9,736 nt of DNA from Syntrophomonadaceae bacterium (GTDB lineage Bacteria; Bacillota; Ch66; Ch109). This document shows, piece after piece, positions 1-5,774 of this stretch (position 1 is the stretch's first letter; every line of letters starts with the position of its first letter). The translations under genes were made by a program, and so were the position numbers. Location: NCBI GenBank assembly GCA_012512295.1, contig JAAZDI010000264.1, positions 1 through 9,736 of the forward strand, read 5' to 3'. The notes below the pieces were generated by a model. The model searched no databases. It saw only the letters and a program-made list of their open reading frames with translations, and was not told the origin of the DNA.

Positions 1-50
1 CGGCGACTGAAGAAGGAGTTTATATGGATGAGGGCAGTGAAGAAGAATAA
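1..50 (+). CDS. C-terminal end of an unidentified protein (partial)
   Basis: The frame beginning at base 3 reads ATEEGVYMDEGSEEE and stops at TAA 48-50. This is an acidic tail typical of a cytoplasmic protein's C-terminus. The fragment is too short for family assignment, and an open stretch of 16 codons can arise by chance. Support is the amino-acid composition and the fact that a fresh promoter follows about 60 bp later for the next gene. No strong terminator separates them; only a weak AAAGG/CCTTT pairing followed by a T run lies around 70-98. Confidence 0.4.
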   Translation, partial: ATEEGVYMDEGSEEE

Positions 51-109
51 CAGACATTTAAACATACTAAAGGGGTCCGGTATTGAAAACCTTTATTTTT
101 AAATTTTCC

Positions 110-137
110 TTGAAAAAATGAGCAGCGGTGCTATAAT
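110..137 (+). promoter_or_regulatory. Sigma-A-type promoter of the toxin-antitoxin operon
   Basis: TTGAAA at 110-115 and a perfect TATAAT at 132-137 are separated by 16 bp. Transcription would start near 144, about 35-50 nt before the toxin start. It is the best-looking promoter in the window and is correctly placed to drive both downstream genes. Confidence 0.75.
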
Positions 138-141
138 TGAA

Positions 142-166
142 TTAACCAATAAGTTAAGTTAACCAA
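142..166 (+). repeat. Direct repeat, candidate operator of the toxin-antitoxin operon
   Basis: TTAACCAA occurs at 142-149 and again at 159-166, a 17-bp period, between the -10 box and the toxin start. The second copy overlaps a GTTAAC palindrome (158-163). XRE-type antitoxins normally repress their own promoter, so a repeated site here is a reasonable operator candidate. Binding is inferred, not shown. Confidence 0.4.
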
Positions 167-176
167 ATGGTAAAGT

Positions 177-542
177 TTGGTGGCGATACAGGGAGTGAAG
201 CTAAAATATGAAAAACCATCAGCGGAAAAATACTTTAGTAATTTTGCTTTAATGAATAAGGAAAAAGGGAAAGATTTGAACAGGGCTATTAAGAAGCGGT
301 GTGATCAATTAAAAGCTGCGCCTAATTTTAGCATATATCTTAGCACTGGGCTTGGGAAACCTCATCCATTATACGGAAATCTTAAAGGCTGTTATGGGAT
401 TAGCATTACCGGTAATATTAGACTTATTGTTAGGCCGGATGCGGAAAGTTTAGATCCTACTTCTTTAACGAAATGTGATTCAGTAATCATAGAGGGGGTG
501 ATGGATTATCATGGTCAAAAACAAGAATGGCTTATCCCGTGA
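177..542 (+). CDS. higB: HigB/RelE-superfamily toxin of a type II toxin-antitoxin pair
   Basis: The 121-residue product fits the plasmid-maintenance killer (HigB-like, RelE/ParE fold) family, whose members act as ribosome-dependent mRNA endonucleases. Visible family features are the lysine/arginine-rich helix (K28-R41), the core GKPHPLYGNLKGCYGIS (60-76), the strand NIRLIV (80-85) and the C-terminal MDYHGQKQEWLIP (109-121). The annotated start is TTG 177, immediately after an in-frame stop at 171-173. GTG at 195 is a credible alternative because it has GGTGG 10 bp upstream and would give VKLKYEKPSAEKYF as the N-terminus. The gene overlaps the antitoxin by 32 bp, the usual translational coupling of such pairs, and the toxin-first order is typical of higBA. 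Base composition is AT-rich, which fits horizontal acquisition. Function is assigned from family resemblance. Confidence 0.85.
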   Translation: MVAIQGVKLKYEKPSAEKYFSNFALMNKEKGKDLNRAIKKRCDQLKAAPNFSIYLSTGLGKPHPLYGNLKGCYGISITGNIRLIVRPDAESLDPTSLTKCDSVIIEGVMDYHGQKQEWLIP

Positions 543-1608
543 TTTTATCATTCACCCAGGAGAAACTTTAAAAGAAATTCTTGAAGATCGGGGCATGAGT
601 CAAAGAGAATTAGCTGCAAGAACTGGTGTGACAGAATCGTATATCAGCAGTGTGGTTAACTGTCAAAAAGCTATATCAGTTAGTTTTGCCAAAAAATTGG
701 AATATGCATTAGACATCGACGCTAGTTTTTGGATTAATCTGCAAGCTAATTACGATAAAGAACTGGCGGATTTTGAAGAAATCAACGAAATTTCTGGCGA
801 GGAACTGGAGATTCTTAATAGGTTAAACAGTATTATAACACACCTAAAACAAATAGGTTTCTTAGAAAAGGAAGCATACGGACCAATAATTGTCATACAA
901 TTAAGGAAACTATTAAATGTCAGTAGCTTAATACGTATACCAGAGGTTTCCCAAGCGGGTGCCTATCGTTTAGCTAAAACCACCAAGGTGGATCCGTATG
1001 TTTTATTTACGTGGTTGAGGATGTGCGACTTGATAGTAAAGGATCAGCAAATTGAACAGGGATTGGATATCGATAAATTAAAAGATAAAATTCCTCGGAT
1101 AAAAGATCTGATGTTTGAAGATGTGGCTGTTATTCAACCCCGCCTAAAAGAGTATTTGTCCGAGTGTGGAATTAAATTTTCCATTGTCAAACATTTTAGA
1201 GGTGCTCCTGTTCAAGGGGTGATTAAAAAGAACGATGACGGTACCTTAAATTTGCTTATGACTACGAGACGTAAATTTGCAGATATTTTTTGGTTTACAT
1301 TTTTTCATGAAATTGGGCACATCATAAACGGGGATATTGAGGATAAATTGATTGACTACGATTTTGCAAAAGGTGAGTTGGAGGATAGGGCAGACAAATT
1401 TGCCGCAAATACTTTAATCGATACGGCGGAGTATAATAGTTTTGTGCGAAAAAGAGATTTTTCTTTGCCTAGCATCAAAAAAATTTGTGCCGATCAGGGT
1501 ATTCCCACCTATATCCTAATAGGCAGGCTTCAACGAGATAAGCATCTTAAATATCATCAATACTCAACTGAGAAGGTCAGATATGAATTGGTGAGTCCGG
1601 AACTTTAA
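511..1608 (+). CDS. higA: HigA-type antitoxin with XRE HTH and ImmA/IrrE (M78) domain
   Basis: This 365-residue protein has two recognisable parts. Residues 15-75 are a HigA-type XRE helix-turn-helix (HPGETLKEIL start, MSQRELAARTGVTESYISSVV recognition unit at 29-49, then FW at 73-74). Residues about 220-345 are an ImmA/IrrE-like zinc peptidase domain with HEIGH at 266-270 and a downstream E291-DRADKFAA segment that would supply the third zinc ligand. The start ATG 511 has AGAGGGGG at 491-498 and lies inside the toxin gene. Simple HigA antitoxins are about 100 residues; the long form with a peptidase domain is known in Firmicutes. The HTH should bind the toxin promoter. The peptidase-like half could cleave a repressor, or the antitoxin itself, in response to a signal, but this is inference. 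The active-site residues look intact. Confidence 0.85.
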   Translation: MVKNKNGLSRDFIIHPGETLKEILEDRGMSQRELAARTGVTESYISSVVNCQKAISVSFAKKLEYALDIDASFWINLQANYDKELADFEEINEISGEELEILNRLNSIITHLKQIGFLEKEAYGPIIVIQLRKLLNVSSLIRIPEVSQAGAYRLAKTTKVDPYVLFTWLRMCDLIVKDQQIEQGLDIDKLKDKIPRIKDLMFEDVAVIQPRLKEYLSECGIKFSIVKHFRGAPVQGVIKKNDDGTLNLLMTTRRKFADIFWFTFFHEIGHIINGDIEDKLIDYDFAKGELEDRADKFAANTLIDTAEYNSFVRKRDFSLPSIKKICADQGIPTYILIGRLQRDKHLKYHQYSTEKVRYELVSPEL

Positions 1609-1682
1609 TCTGATGCTTTGGTTTATATATTGTCGATTCTCACTATCACACGTACTTCAGCCTAGCTTTTTGATCAGATTAA
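1605..1682. repeat. 10-bp perfect inverted repeat between convergent genes
   Basis: TTAATCTGAT at 1605-1614 is exactly complementary in reverse to ATCAGATTAA at 1673-1682. The arms sit just after the antitoxin stop codon and just before the nitroreductase stop, with a 58-bp interior. No compact GC-rich hairpin with a U tract is visible here, so how the two convergent genes are terminated is unclear; this long-range pair may be part of it. Confidence 0.35.
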
Positions 1683-1694
1683 TGCTTACGGTTA

Positions 1695-2231
1695 TCAATC
1701 AATCACTTGCATAACTTCTTCCAGTGGTCGCCGGGCGACCTTTTTTGTCTCTCGGGCGGGATACCCTATAGGGATAATTGCTACCGGGCGGTATTCGGGT
1801 TTTAACTTTAATATTTGGGCTACCTCTTGTTCATTGAATGCCCCAACCCAACAACTGCCAAGCCCATAGGCTGTAGCAGTGAGCAGGATATTCTCGACAG
1901 CAGCTGCGGTGTCCTGAATACAATAGAGATCTCGGCCACGTTGGCCGTACCTAGCAGCGGAGCGGTTTGGTTCAGCACAGACAACAATATTAACCGGGGC
2001 TTCGGCCAGGAAGGTTTGGTTAAGGGCTGCCCTAACTAGTTGCTGCCGGATCTCAAGATTGTTAACGACGATAAAGTACCAGGGCTGTAAATTGCCCGCA
2101 TTTGGTGCTTGGCAGGCTGCCTCAAGCAATGTTTTTATGATTTCCGGTGATACCGGATCAGGTTTAAACCTACGAACACTTTTTCTTTCTTTTATCAACG
2201 ACATTATTAAATCCGTAGGCATATTGGACAT
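1695..2231 (-). CDS. Nitroreductase family protein (FMN-dependent oxidoreductase)
   Basis: The 178-residue product is a short nitroreductase-fold flavoprotein, expected to be a cytoplasmic homodimer binding FMN and reducing nitro, quinone or similar compounds with NAD(P)H. Family marks are KERKSVRRF near residue 20 (FMN phosphate contact), ACQAPNAGNLQPWYFIVV (active-site loop), the GLGSCWVGAF segment (second FMN-contact region) and IPIGYP near the C-terminus. Start choice: an upstream ATG at 2276 would add 15 residues, but AAGGGGG at 2240-2246 lies 8 nt before the ATG at 2229-2231, so that start is preferred. No iron-sulfur cysteine cluster is present, unlike ferredoxin-fused members. It converges with the antitoxin gene and is followed on the same strand, 208 bp upstream, by the lipoprotein gene. 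The physiological substrate cannot be read from the sequence. Confidence 0.85.
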   Translation of the reverse strand: MSNMPTDLIMSLIKERKSVRRFKPDPVSPEIIKTLLEAACQAPNAGNLQPWYFIVVNNLEIRQQLVRAALNQTFLAEAPVNIVVCAEPNRSAARYGQRGRDLYCIQDTAAAVENILLTATAYGLGSCWVGAFNEQEVAQILKLKPEYRPVAIIPIGYPARETKKVARRPLEEVMQVID

Positions 2232-2239
2232 ATTGCATT

Positions 2240-2246
2240 CCCCCTT
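2240..2246 (-). promoter_or_regulatory. Ribosome binding site deciding the nitroreductase start
   Basis: The minus strand reads AAGGGGG, 8 nt upstream of the ATG at 2229-2231. The longer reading frame starting at 2276 has no comparable site. Confidence 0.7.
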
Positions 2247-2361
2247 GAAATCAAGATTCATACAATTAAGTCTCAATATCCATAATTCATTATCTATAAG
2301 AACCTATATAAAATTCTTTACTCACCCGATGACTAGATTTATGGTCACAGATAGTTCGAAA

Positions 2362-2485
2362 GAGAAGCGGAAGATCCACCTCCAGCTTTCAGACAGCTTA
2401 CGCAGAAGTGGAAGAACCGCTTCCCGACTCTCAAATAGTTTAACTGGAAGCAGAAGAACCGTCTCCCGGCTGCCAGCTTTCTAGA
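2362..2485 (-). repeat. Three degenerate ~42-bp tandem repeats echoing the lipoprotein C-terminus
   Basis: The last codons of the lipoprotein (reading QPGDGSSASS then stop at 2440-2442) recur immediately downstream. A second copy ends with a stop at 2398-2400, exactly 42 bp away and in the same frame, and would read ESGSGSSTSA. A third, more worn copy around 2362-2395 is offset by 41 bp and has the same GGxGSSAS character after a frame slip. Conserved core on the plus strand: GGAAGAACC / CAGAAGAACC / GGAAGATCC followed by CTTCCC-like bases. Only the first copy is coding. Confidence 0.6.
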
Positions 2486-3147
2486 GTAGAGGTGACCTCA
2501 ATTCCCTCTGATACAAACTCTCGTTTGACCAGTCCGACCCCGGCTTGGTAATACTCATAAATCGTGGATTCTGGATAGGTTAGTTTGACTTTGAGACAGT
2601 TTTTAAATTCCCCGGCCGGGGTGCTCACTGCGGCGTTGGTGTCTACGATCTCGCGCGTTTCATTTTTGTTTTTCCAGGTTGTTCCCACTTGAACCGGGGC
2701 TTTTAAAATAATCGTATTATCATTTGGTTGCTTATCCAGGAAGTTAGTGTTGTCGTAAACTTCTCCTTGAAAATAAATTCGAGTGATTGATTCATCGGTT
2801 GTCCGAAAAACCGAAACGATTATGGTTCCGCCATTGTTTTCTTGTACTTGAGCGAGGTTTTCTTTAGTGTAGAGAACAGTGCGCTTAAAGCCGGCATATT
2901 CATTTCCTTCTCCTAAATACTGCCAAGTATTACCCTGAGCCAGCGGGAAATAAGCACTTAGGTTATTACTTGGCTGTTCTTGTTGAGTAGGATTTGCCGG
3001 TTGGCCATCTGTTGGTGAACCTTGTTGCTGATTTGGTTCCGGTGTTGGATTAGGGACCGTTGGTGGAGGGGCGTTTGCACAACCCACGAGCATTACCAGA
3101 CAGATAATTAAGCTGGCCAGTCCCGCGACCAAACAATTTCGCTTCAA
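2440..3147 (-). CDS. Secreted lipoprotein of unknown function
   Basis: The 235-residue product begins MKRNCLVAGLASLI, a positively charged N-terminus and hydrophobic stretch ending in the lipobox LVGC with the acylated cysteine at residue 23. A Pro/Gln/Asn-rich linker follows (about 25-60), then a globular domain opening with YFPLAQGNTWQYLGEG, a motif I associate with uncharacterised surface lipoproteins of Clostridia. The protein should be anchored on the outer face of the membrane. Start choice: an upstream in-frame TTG at 3154-3156 touches the ribosome site directly, whereas TTG at 3145-3147 lies 9 nt after AAGGGAG (3157-3163) and is preferred. The C-terminus is Gly/Ser-rich and is duplicated in the DNA downstream. 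No enzymatic motif is visible. Confidence 0.75.
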   Translation of the reverse strand: MKRNCLVAGLASLIICLVMLVGCANAPPPTVPNPTPEPNQQQGSPTDGQPANPTQQEQPSNNLSAYFPLAQGNTWQYLGEGNEYAGFKRTVLYTKENLAQVQENNGGTIIVSVFRTTDESITRIYFQGEVYDNTNFLDKQPNDNTIILKAPVQVGTTWKNKNETREIVDTNAAVSTPAGEFKNCLKVKLTYPESTIYEYYQAGVGLVKREFVSEGIEVTSTLESWQPGDGSSASS

Positions 3148-3156
3148 AAGTCTCAA

Positions 3157-3163
3157 CTCCCTT
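3157..3163 (-). promoter_or_regulatory. Ribosome binding site deciding the lipoprotein start
   Basis: Minus strand AAGGGAG lies 9 nt before the TTG at 3145-3147 and directly abuts the alternative TTG at 3154-3156, which is therefore unlikely to be used. Confidence 0.65.
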
Positions 3164-3336
3164 ACTGATTAAGTCTTAGGCGTATCTCGAATAATATGGT
3201 CTCCAAAATCTAACGTTTGATTCGAAGTCCTTGGAACAATAGTCCTGACTATTTCTATTTTTCAGACCGTGAAAAAGAAATCGGTTGTTTGATTTATTCA
3301 GCGGAAATAAATGTGCAGTTTGGAAATTAACTGGTA

Positions 3337-3374
3337 GACTTAATTATAACTTATTTTAGAAAAATAATTAAGTC
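3337..3374 (-). promoter_or_regulatory. Promoter embedded in an 11-bp perfect inverted repeat, upstream of the lipoprotein
   Basis: GACTTAATTAT at 3337-3347 and ATAATTAAGTC at 3364-3374 form a perfect inverted repeat around a 16-bp centre. On the minus strand the arms contain TTAATT (3366-3371) and TATAAT (3343-3348) with 17-bp spacing, so both promoter boxes fall in the two arms. A dimeric repressor binding the repeat would block RNA polymerase. The implied leader to the lipoprotein start is about 190 nt. The -35 box is weak (3 of 6 consensus bases). Confidence 0.45.
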
Positions 3375-3420
3375 AAGGGGTATGGTTTTGATCAGGTACC
3401 ATAAATCGACCGTAACCTTT

Positions 3421-3449
3421 TTGTTTGCTTGTAAGAATCGAAATACAAT
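3421..3449 (+). promoter_or_regulatory. Promoter of the CBS-domain gene
   Basis: TTGTTT at 3421-3426 and TACAAT at 3444-3449 are 17 bp apart on the plus strand. The start of transcription would be near 3456, about 80 nt before the gene. An AT-rich dyad of the form TTAATTA...TAATTA follows at about 3482-3502. Confidence 0.55.
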
Positions 3450-3521
3450 TTAAATTAAGTTTTTGGGCCAAGTATTCGATGTTAATTAAGAGAATTAATT
3501 ATTAGTTTCAAAAATGATTGA

Positions 3522-3532
3522 AAGAGGGGGAG
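3522..3532 (+). promoter_or_regulatory. Ribosome binding site deciding the CBS-protein start
   Basis: The purine run AAGAGGGGGAG lies immediately before the ATG at 3536. An in-frame TTG at 3518 precedes this site and is therefore disfavoured. Confidence 0.6.
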
Positions 3533-3535
3533 AAC

Positions 3536-3928
3536 ATGAAAGTTAAGGATAAAATGACTCGCAATGTCGTTACAGTGAGACCGGATAATTCCCTGAAAGA
3601 GGCCCTGGACCTTATGAAACAGAGATTTATCAATAGATTGCCCGTTCTTGATAATGGTGTCCTGGTGGGTATGATCGTCAAGAATGATATTGAAAAAGCC
3701 TTACACCGACCGGGGTGCTATCCGGAAACACCGGTATCCTGGATAATGACCCAGAATATTATTACGGTTCACCCGGACGACGATCTGATCAGTGCTGCAA
3801 CTATCTTTAAAAATCGTAAAATTTCCGCTTTGCCGGTATTAGACGGGGACAAGCTGGTCGGAATCATTACTGATACGGATATTATCAAAACTTTCATTGA
3901 AATTATGCGGACAAAGTCGTTTAATTAA
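3536..3928 (+). CDS. Two-CBS-domain protein (nucleotide-sensing regulator)
   Basis: The 130-residue product is made of two CBS motifs and nothing else. CBS1 covers about residues 1-55 (VKDKMTRNVVTVRPDNSLKEA, then RLPVLDNGVLVGMIVKNDI) and CBS2 about 68-125 (WIMTQNIITVHPDDDLISAA, then ALPVLDGDKLVGIITDTDI). A Bateman pair of this kind binds adenine nucleotides (AMP, ATP or SAM), and stand-alone versions usually report cell energy or stress state. The GIITDTDI end carries the typical T/S-x-x-D ribose-contact pattern; the first domain has KNDI at the same position. It has its own promoter and terminator, so the partner protein cannot be deduced from context. Confidence 0.85.
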   Translation: MKVKDKMTRNVVTVRPDNSLKEALDLMKQRFINRLPVLDNGVLVGMIVKNDIEKALHRPGCYPETPVSWIMTQNIITVHPDDDLISAATIFKNRKISALPVLDGDKLVGIITDTDIIKTFIEIMRTKSFN

Positions 3929-3956
3929 GCTTGCCTTGGTGTCGTTGAAAAGTAAA

Positions 3957-3984
3957 ACCCTTCTCGATTGGTTCCGAGAAGGGT
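3957..3984. terminator. Bidirectional intrinsic terminator
   Basis: A perfect 10-bp stem, ACCCTTCTCG (3957-3966) with CGAGAAGGGT (3975-3984), closes an 8-nt loop. It lies 28 bp past the CBS gene stop. Read on the plus strand the following tract is only moderately T-rich. Read on the minus strand it is followed by TTTTACTTTT, so it could also stop transcription arriving from the rubrerythrin side. Confidence 0.75.
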
Positions 3985-3996
3985 AATTCTGATCTA

Positions 3997-4058
3997 TGAA
4001 TCAGGAAGCTCCCGCCTCTTAGCGAAGCGTAGGCGGGAGAGGCTTCACGAAAGATTCA
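3997..4058. repeat. Nested inverted-repeat element (62 bp)
   Basis: The ends TGAATC (3997-4002) and GATTCA (4053-4058) are complementary. Inside lie GAAGC/GCTTC and a strong CTCCCGCCT (4009-4017) with AGGCGGGAG (4031-4039) around TTAGCGAAGCG. This gives a compact, GC-rich hairpin with terminal inverted repeats in an AT-rich spacer. It resembles short interspersed palindromic elements of clostridial genomes. It may add to termination, but there is no T tract. Confidence 0.55.
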
Positions 4059-4093
4059 GTTGCGGTGGCCAAAGTATTTAAAGTATTTATTCC

Positions 4094-4262
4094 AATAATT
4101 CTCTTTAGCAGTTCTCCCTTGCAGTTTTCCTTAGTAATTCCCTTAGCAGTTCTTTCTTTTAGCTCACCCTAGCAGTTTTCTCTAGTAATTCTCTGCGTAG
4201 ATGAAGCAAACACAATAGCTAAGATGCTGTCTAGCTAGCAGTTCTCCCTAGTAGTTCTCTGC
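4094..4262 (-). repeat. Array of degenerate 12-15-bp repeats extending from the rubrerythrin 3' end
   Basis: On the minus strand the last codons of rubrerythrin and its stop (GAGAACTACTAG) are followed by GGAGAACTGCTAG (4236-4248). After a 38-bp interruption come at least seven more units between 4094 and 4197, such as AGAGAATTACTAG, AGAAAACTGCTAG, AAAGAACTGCTAAG, GGAATTACTAAG and GGAGAACTGCTAA. The consensus is roughly RGAGAAYTRCTAG. Units are contiguous with no spacers. Reading through the stop yields many TAG/TAA codons, so the array is non-coding. Confidence 0.7.
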
Positions 4263-4781
4263 AGCCACTTCATAAAAGGCTCGGGGATGGACACAGGCCG
4301 GGCAAACCTCTGGAGCCTCGGTGCCTTCATGGATGTAACCGCAGTTGCGGCAACGCCATCTGACCGGCTGATCCTTTTTAAAGACCTTTCCTTCTTCCAG
4401 GTTTTTAAGGAGGGCGAGAAATCTTTTTTCGTGTTCCGCTTCCACTGCCCCGGTTGCTTCAAAAAAGCGGGCAATTTCTTCAAAACCTTCCTCCCTGGCT
4501 TCTGCGGCAAAGCGTTTGTACATATCTGTCCATTCGTAGTTTTCACCACTAGCCGCTGCTTTAAGGTTCTCGGCAGTATTCCCTATCCCTTGCAGGTACC
4601 GGAGAGCCCGCTTAGCGTGTTCTTTCTCGTTATCTGCGGTTTCTAGGAAGATCGCGGCGATTTGTTCATAGCCTTCTTTTTTGGCTACGCTGGCAAAGTA
4701 GGTGTACTTGTTTCGGGCTTGAGATTCCCCAGCAAAAGCTTCCAGCAAGTTTTTTTCCGTTTTTGTTCCTTTTAGATCCAT
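4248..4781 (-). CDS. rbr: Rubrerythrin
   Basis: This 177-residue protein is a canonical rubrerythrin, a cytoplasmic NADH-linked peroxidase that reduces hydrogen peroxide in anaerobes. The four-helix ferritin-like domain (about 1-130) carries the diiron ligands as two E-x-x-H pairs, E52/H55 and E114/H117, plus E19, E94 and E97. The C-terminal rubredoxin-like domain has CRNC (144, 147) and CPAC (160, 163) for the single iron. The segment VRWRCRNCGYIHEGTEAPEVC is typical of the family. The start ATG has a perfect AAGGAGG (4789-4795) 7 nt upstream. A direct repeat GATATTGAATT/GATATAGAATT (4810-4820, 4823-4833) lies in the leader. It is 290 bp from the SOD gene on the same strand, so co-transcription is possible but not obvious. 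The electron donor is not encoded here. Confidence 0.95.
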   Translation of the reverse strand: MDLKGTKTEKNLLEAFAGESQARNKYTYFASVAKKEGYEQIAAIFLETADNEKEHAKRALRYLQGIGNTAENLKAAASGENYEWTDMYKRFAAEAREEGFEEIARFFEATGAVEAEHEKRFLALLKNLEEGKVFKKDQPVRWRCRNCGYIHEGTEAPEVCPACVHPRAFYEVAAENY

Positions 4782-5071
4782 GATGACTCCTCCTTCAACA
4801 ATTGATACTGATATTGAATTTTGATATAGAATTGGTTTAGATATTAGGATTAGCTTAAATCAGCTAAATAAATATTTGTCTATGGATTTGATCTGATGGT
4901 TGAACAAAATATGATTTCACGGCAATCAATCTCTTCAACATCTACGCTTTGAAACGGAGCGATGGTGTTTTCAGCAAAAATCCTCGTTGAATCAGCGGGC
5001 ATAGATTTAGTAAGAGATTTGGCCAGAGATTCATTACTGAAGCTAAACTGTTAGCGGGAAACTCAAATTTT

Positions 5072-5671
5072 TTATCTCTTTAACATGGATAGCACTTGTT
5101 CCAGTCGCCGGTTTACCACCTCCCAGGCAATGTTTTGCATAAAGGCTGAAATGTAGTCGGCTCGTTTTATGCCATAATCAATCATGTAAGCGTGTTCGTA
5201 GACATCCATGACTAGAAGCGGATAGGTGTTAACATAATAACCGACATCGTGAGCATCTAAACAATTAATCACTACATTTCCCCAGTCTAGGTTCAAGCTG
5301 AGCAGGACCCAGCCCCGAGCTGCCAGGCCACAAGCGCTGAATTGAGTGTGGAAGTTTTCATAAGAGCCAAACGTGGCGTTAATAGTTTGCTCGATTCTCC
5401 CGGAAATTTGCTGGCCGGGAGATAAGTTTTCGAAATAGGCTTCATGCAGCTTGATCCCATTTAAAGCAAAATTTTCGCCAATTTTTAGAGAGCGTAAATC
5501 ACTGTAGGTCTGATTGGCTTTAGAGTAGTCAACATCTTTAAGTAATTCGTGAATTTCGTTGAGCTTGTTTACATAGCCCACATACAGCGTGTAGTGCTCG
5601 GACAATTGACGGTGGGAAAAGCCCGGAAACCCTCTTAAGTCGTAGGTCTTAGGTACAATTCGGTCGGTCAA
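5072..5671 (-). CDS. Atypical Fe/Mn-family superoxide dismutase
   Basis: With the start at TTG 5669-5671 the product is 199 residues, the normal length of the family, which converts superoxide to peroxide plus oxygen. Expected metal ligands are H26 (EHYTLYVGYVNKLN), H76 (NGIKLHEAYFENL), D156 and H160 (MDVYEHAYMIDYG). Other core signatures are FGSYENFHTQF (101-111) and GWVLLSLN (120-127). Oddities: the usual DxWEH is DVYEH. The helix-1 His-to-YV spacing is one residue shorter than in common SODs. DAHD (139-142) places His where most members have the NQD glutamine; His at that point is known in mycobacterial FeSOD. An upstream in-frame TTG (5803) would add 44 residues of non-family sequence and overlaps the promoter, so it is rejected. 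Metal preference cannot be told. Peroxide produced here would feed the neighbouring rubrerythrin. Confidence 0.85.
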   Translation of the reverse strand: MTDRIVPKTYDLRGFPGFSHRQLSEHYTLYVGYVNKLNEIHELLKDVDYSKANQTYSDLRSLKIGENFALNGIKLHEAYFENLSPGQQISGRIEQTINATFGSYENFHTQFSACGLAARGWVLLSLNLDWGNVVINCLDAHDVGYYVNTYPLLVMDVYEHAYMIDYGIKRADYISAFMQNIAWEVVNRRLEQVLSMLKR

Positions 5672-5679
5672 TGCAATCA

Positions 5680-5685
5680 CCTCCT
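5680..5685 (-). promoter_or_regulatory. Ribosome binding site deciding the SOD start
   Basis: A perfect AGGAGG on the minus strand lies 8 nt upstream of TTG 5669-5671. It lies inside the longer open frame and fixes the 199-residue form as the likely product. Confidence 0.75.
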
Positions 5686-5774
5686 GAAGGATGGGGGAAG
5701 TTAAGAATGAGAAAACGTTTAATCTTATGCCAGATGATGCAACAGTTATGCATAGATTGTTTTTAATTGCTTCT

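Noticed and set aside
2059..2484. Plus-strand open frame across nitroreductase and the repeat region
   Set aside because: It is antisense to a conserved gene, and its C-terminal SGRTASRLSN-like repeats are simply the 42-bp DNA repeats read in the wrong strand.
3997..4092. Insertion sequence remnant
   Set aside because: Terminal inverted repeats are only 6 bp and no transposase-like coding sequence is present anywhere in the window.
4094..4197. Possible CRISPR array
   Set aside because: Units are 12-15 bp, degenerate and contiguous with no unique spacers of constant length, and no cas gene is near.
4287..4646. Plus-strand open frame of 119 codons opposite rubrerythrin
   Set aside because: It is an antisense shadow of a conserved gene with no ribosome site and Cys/Phe-rich composition.
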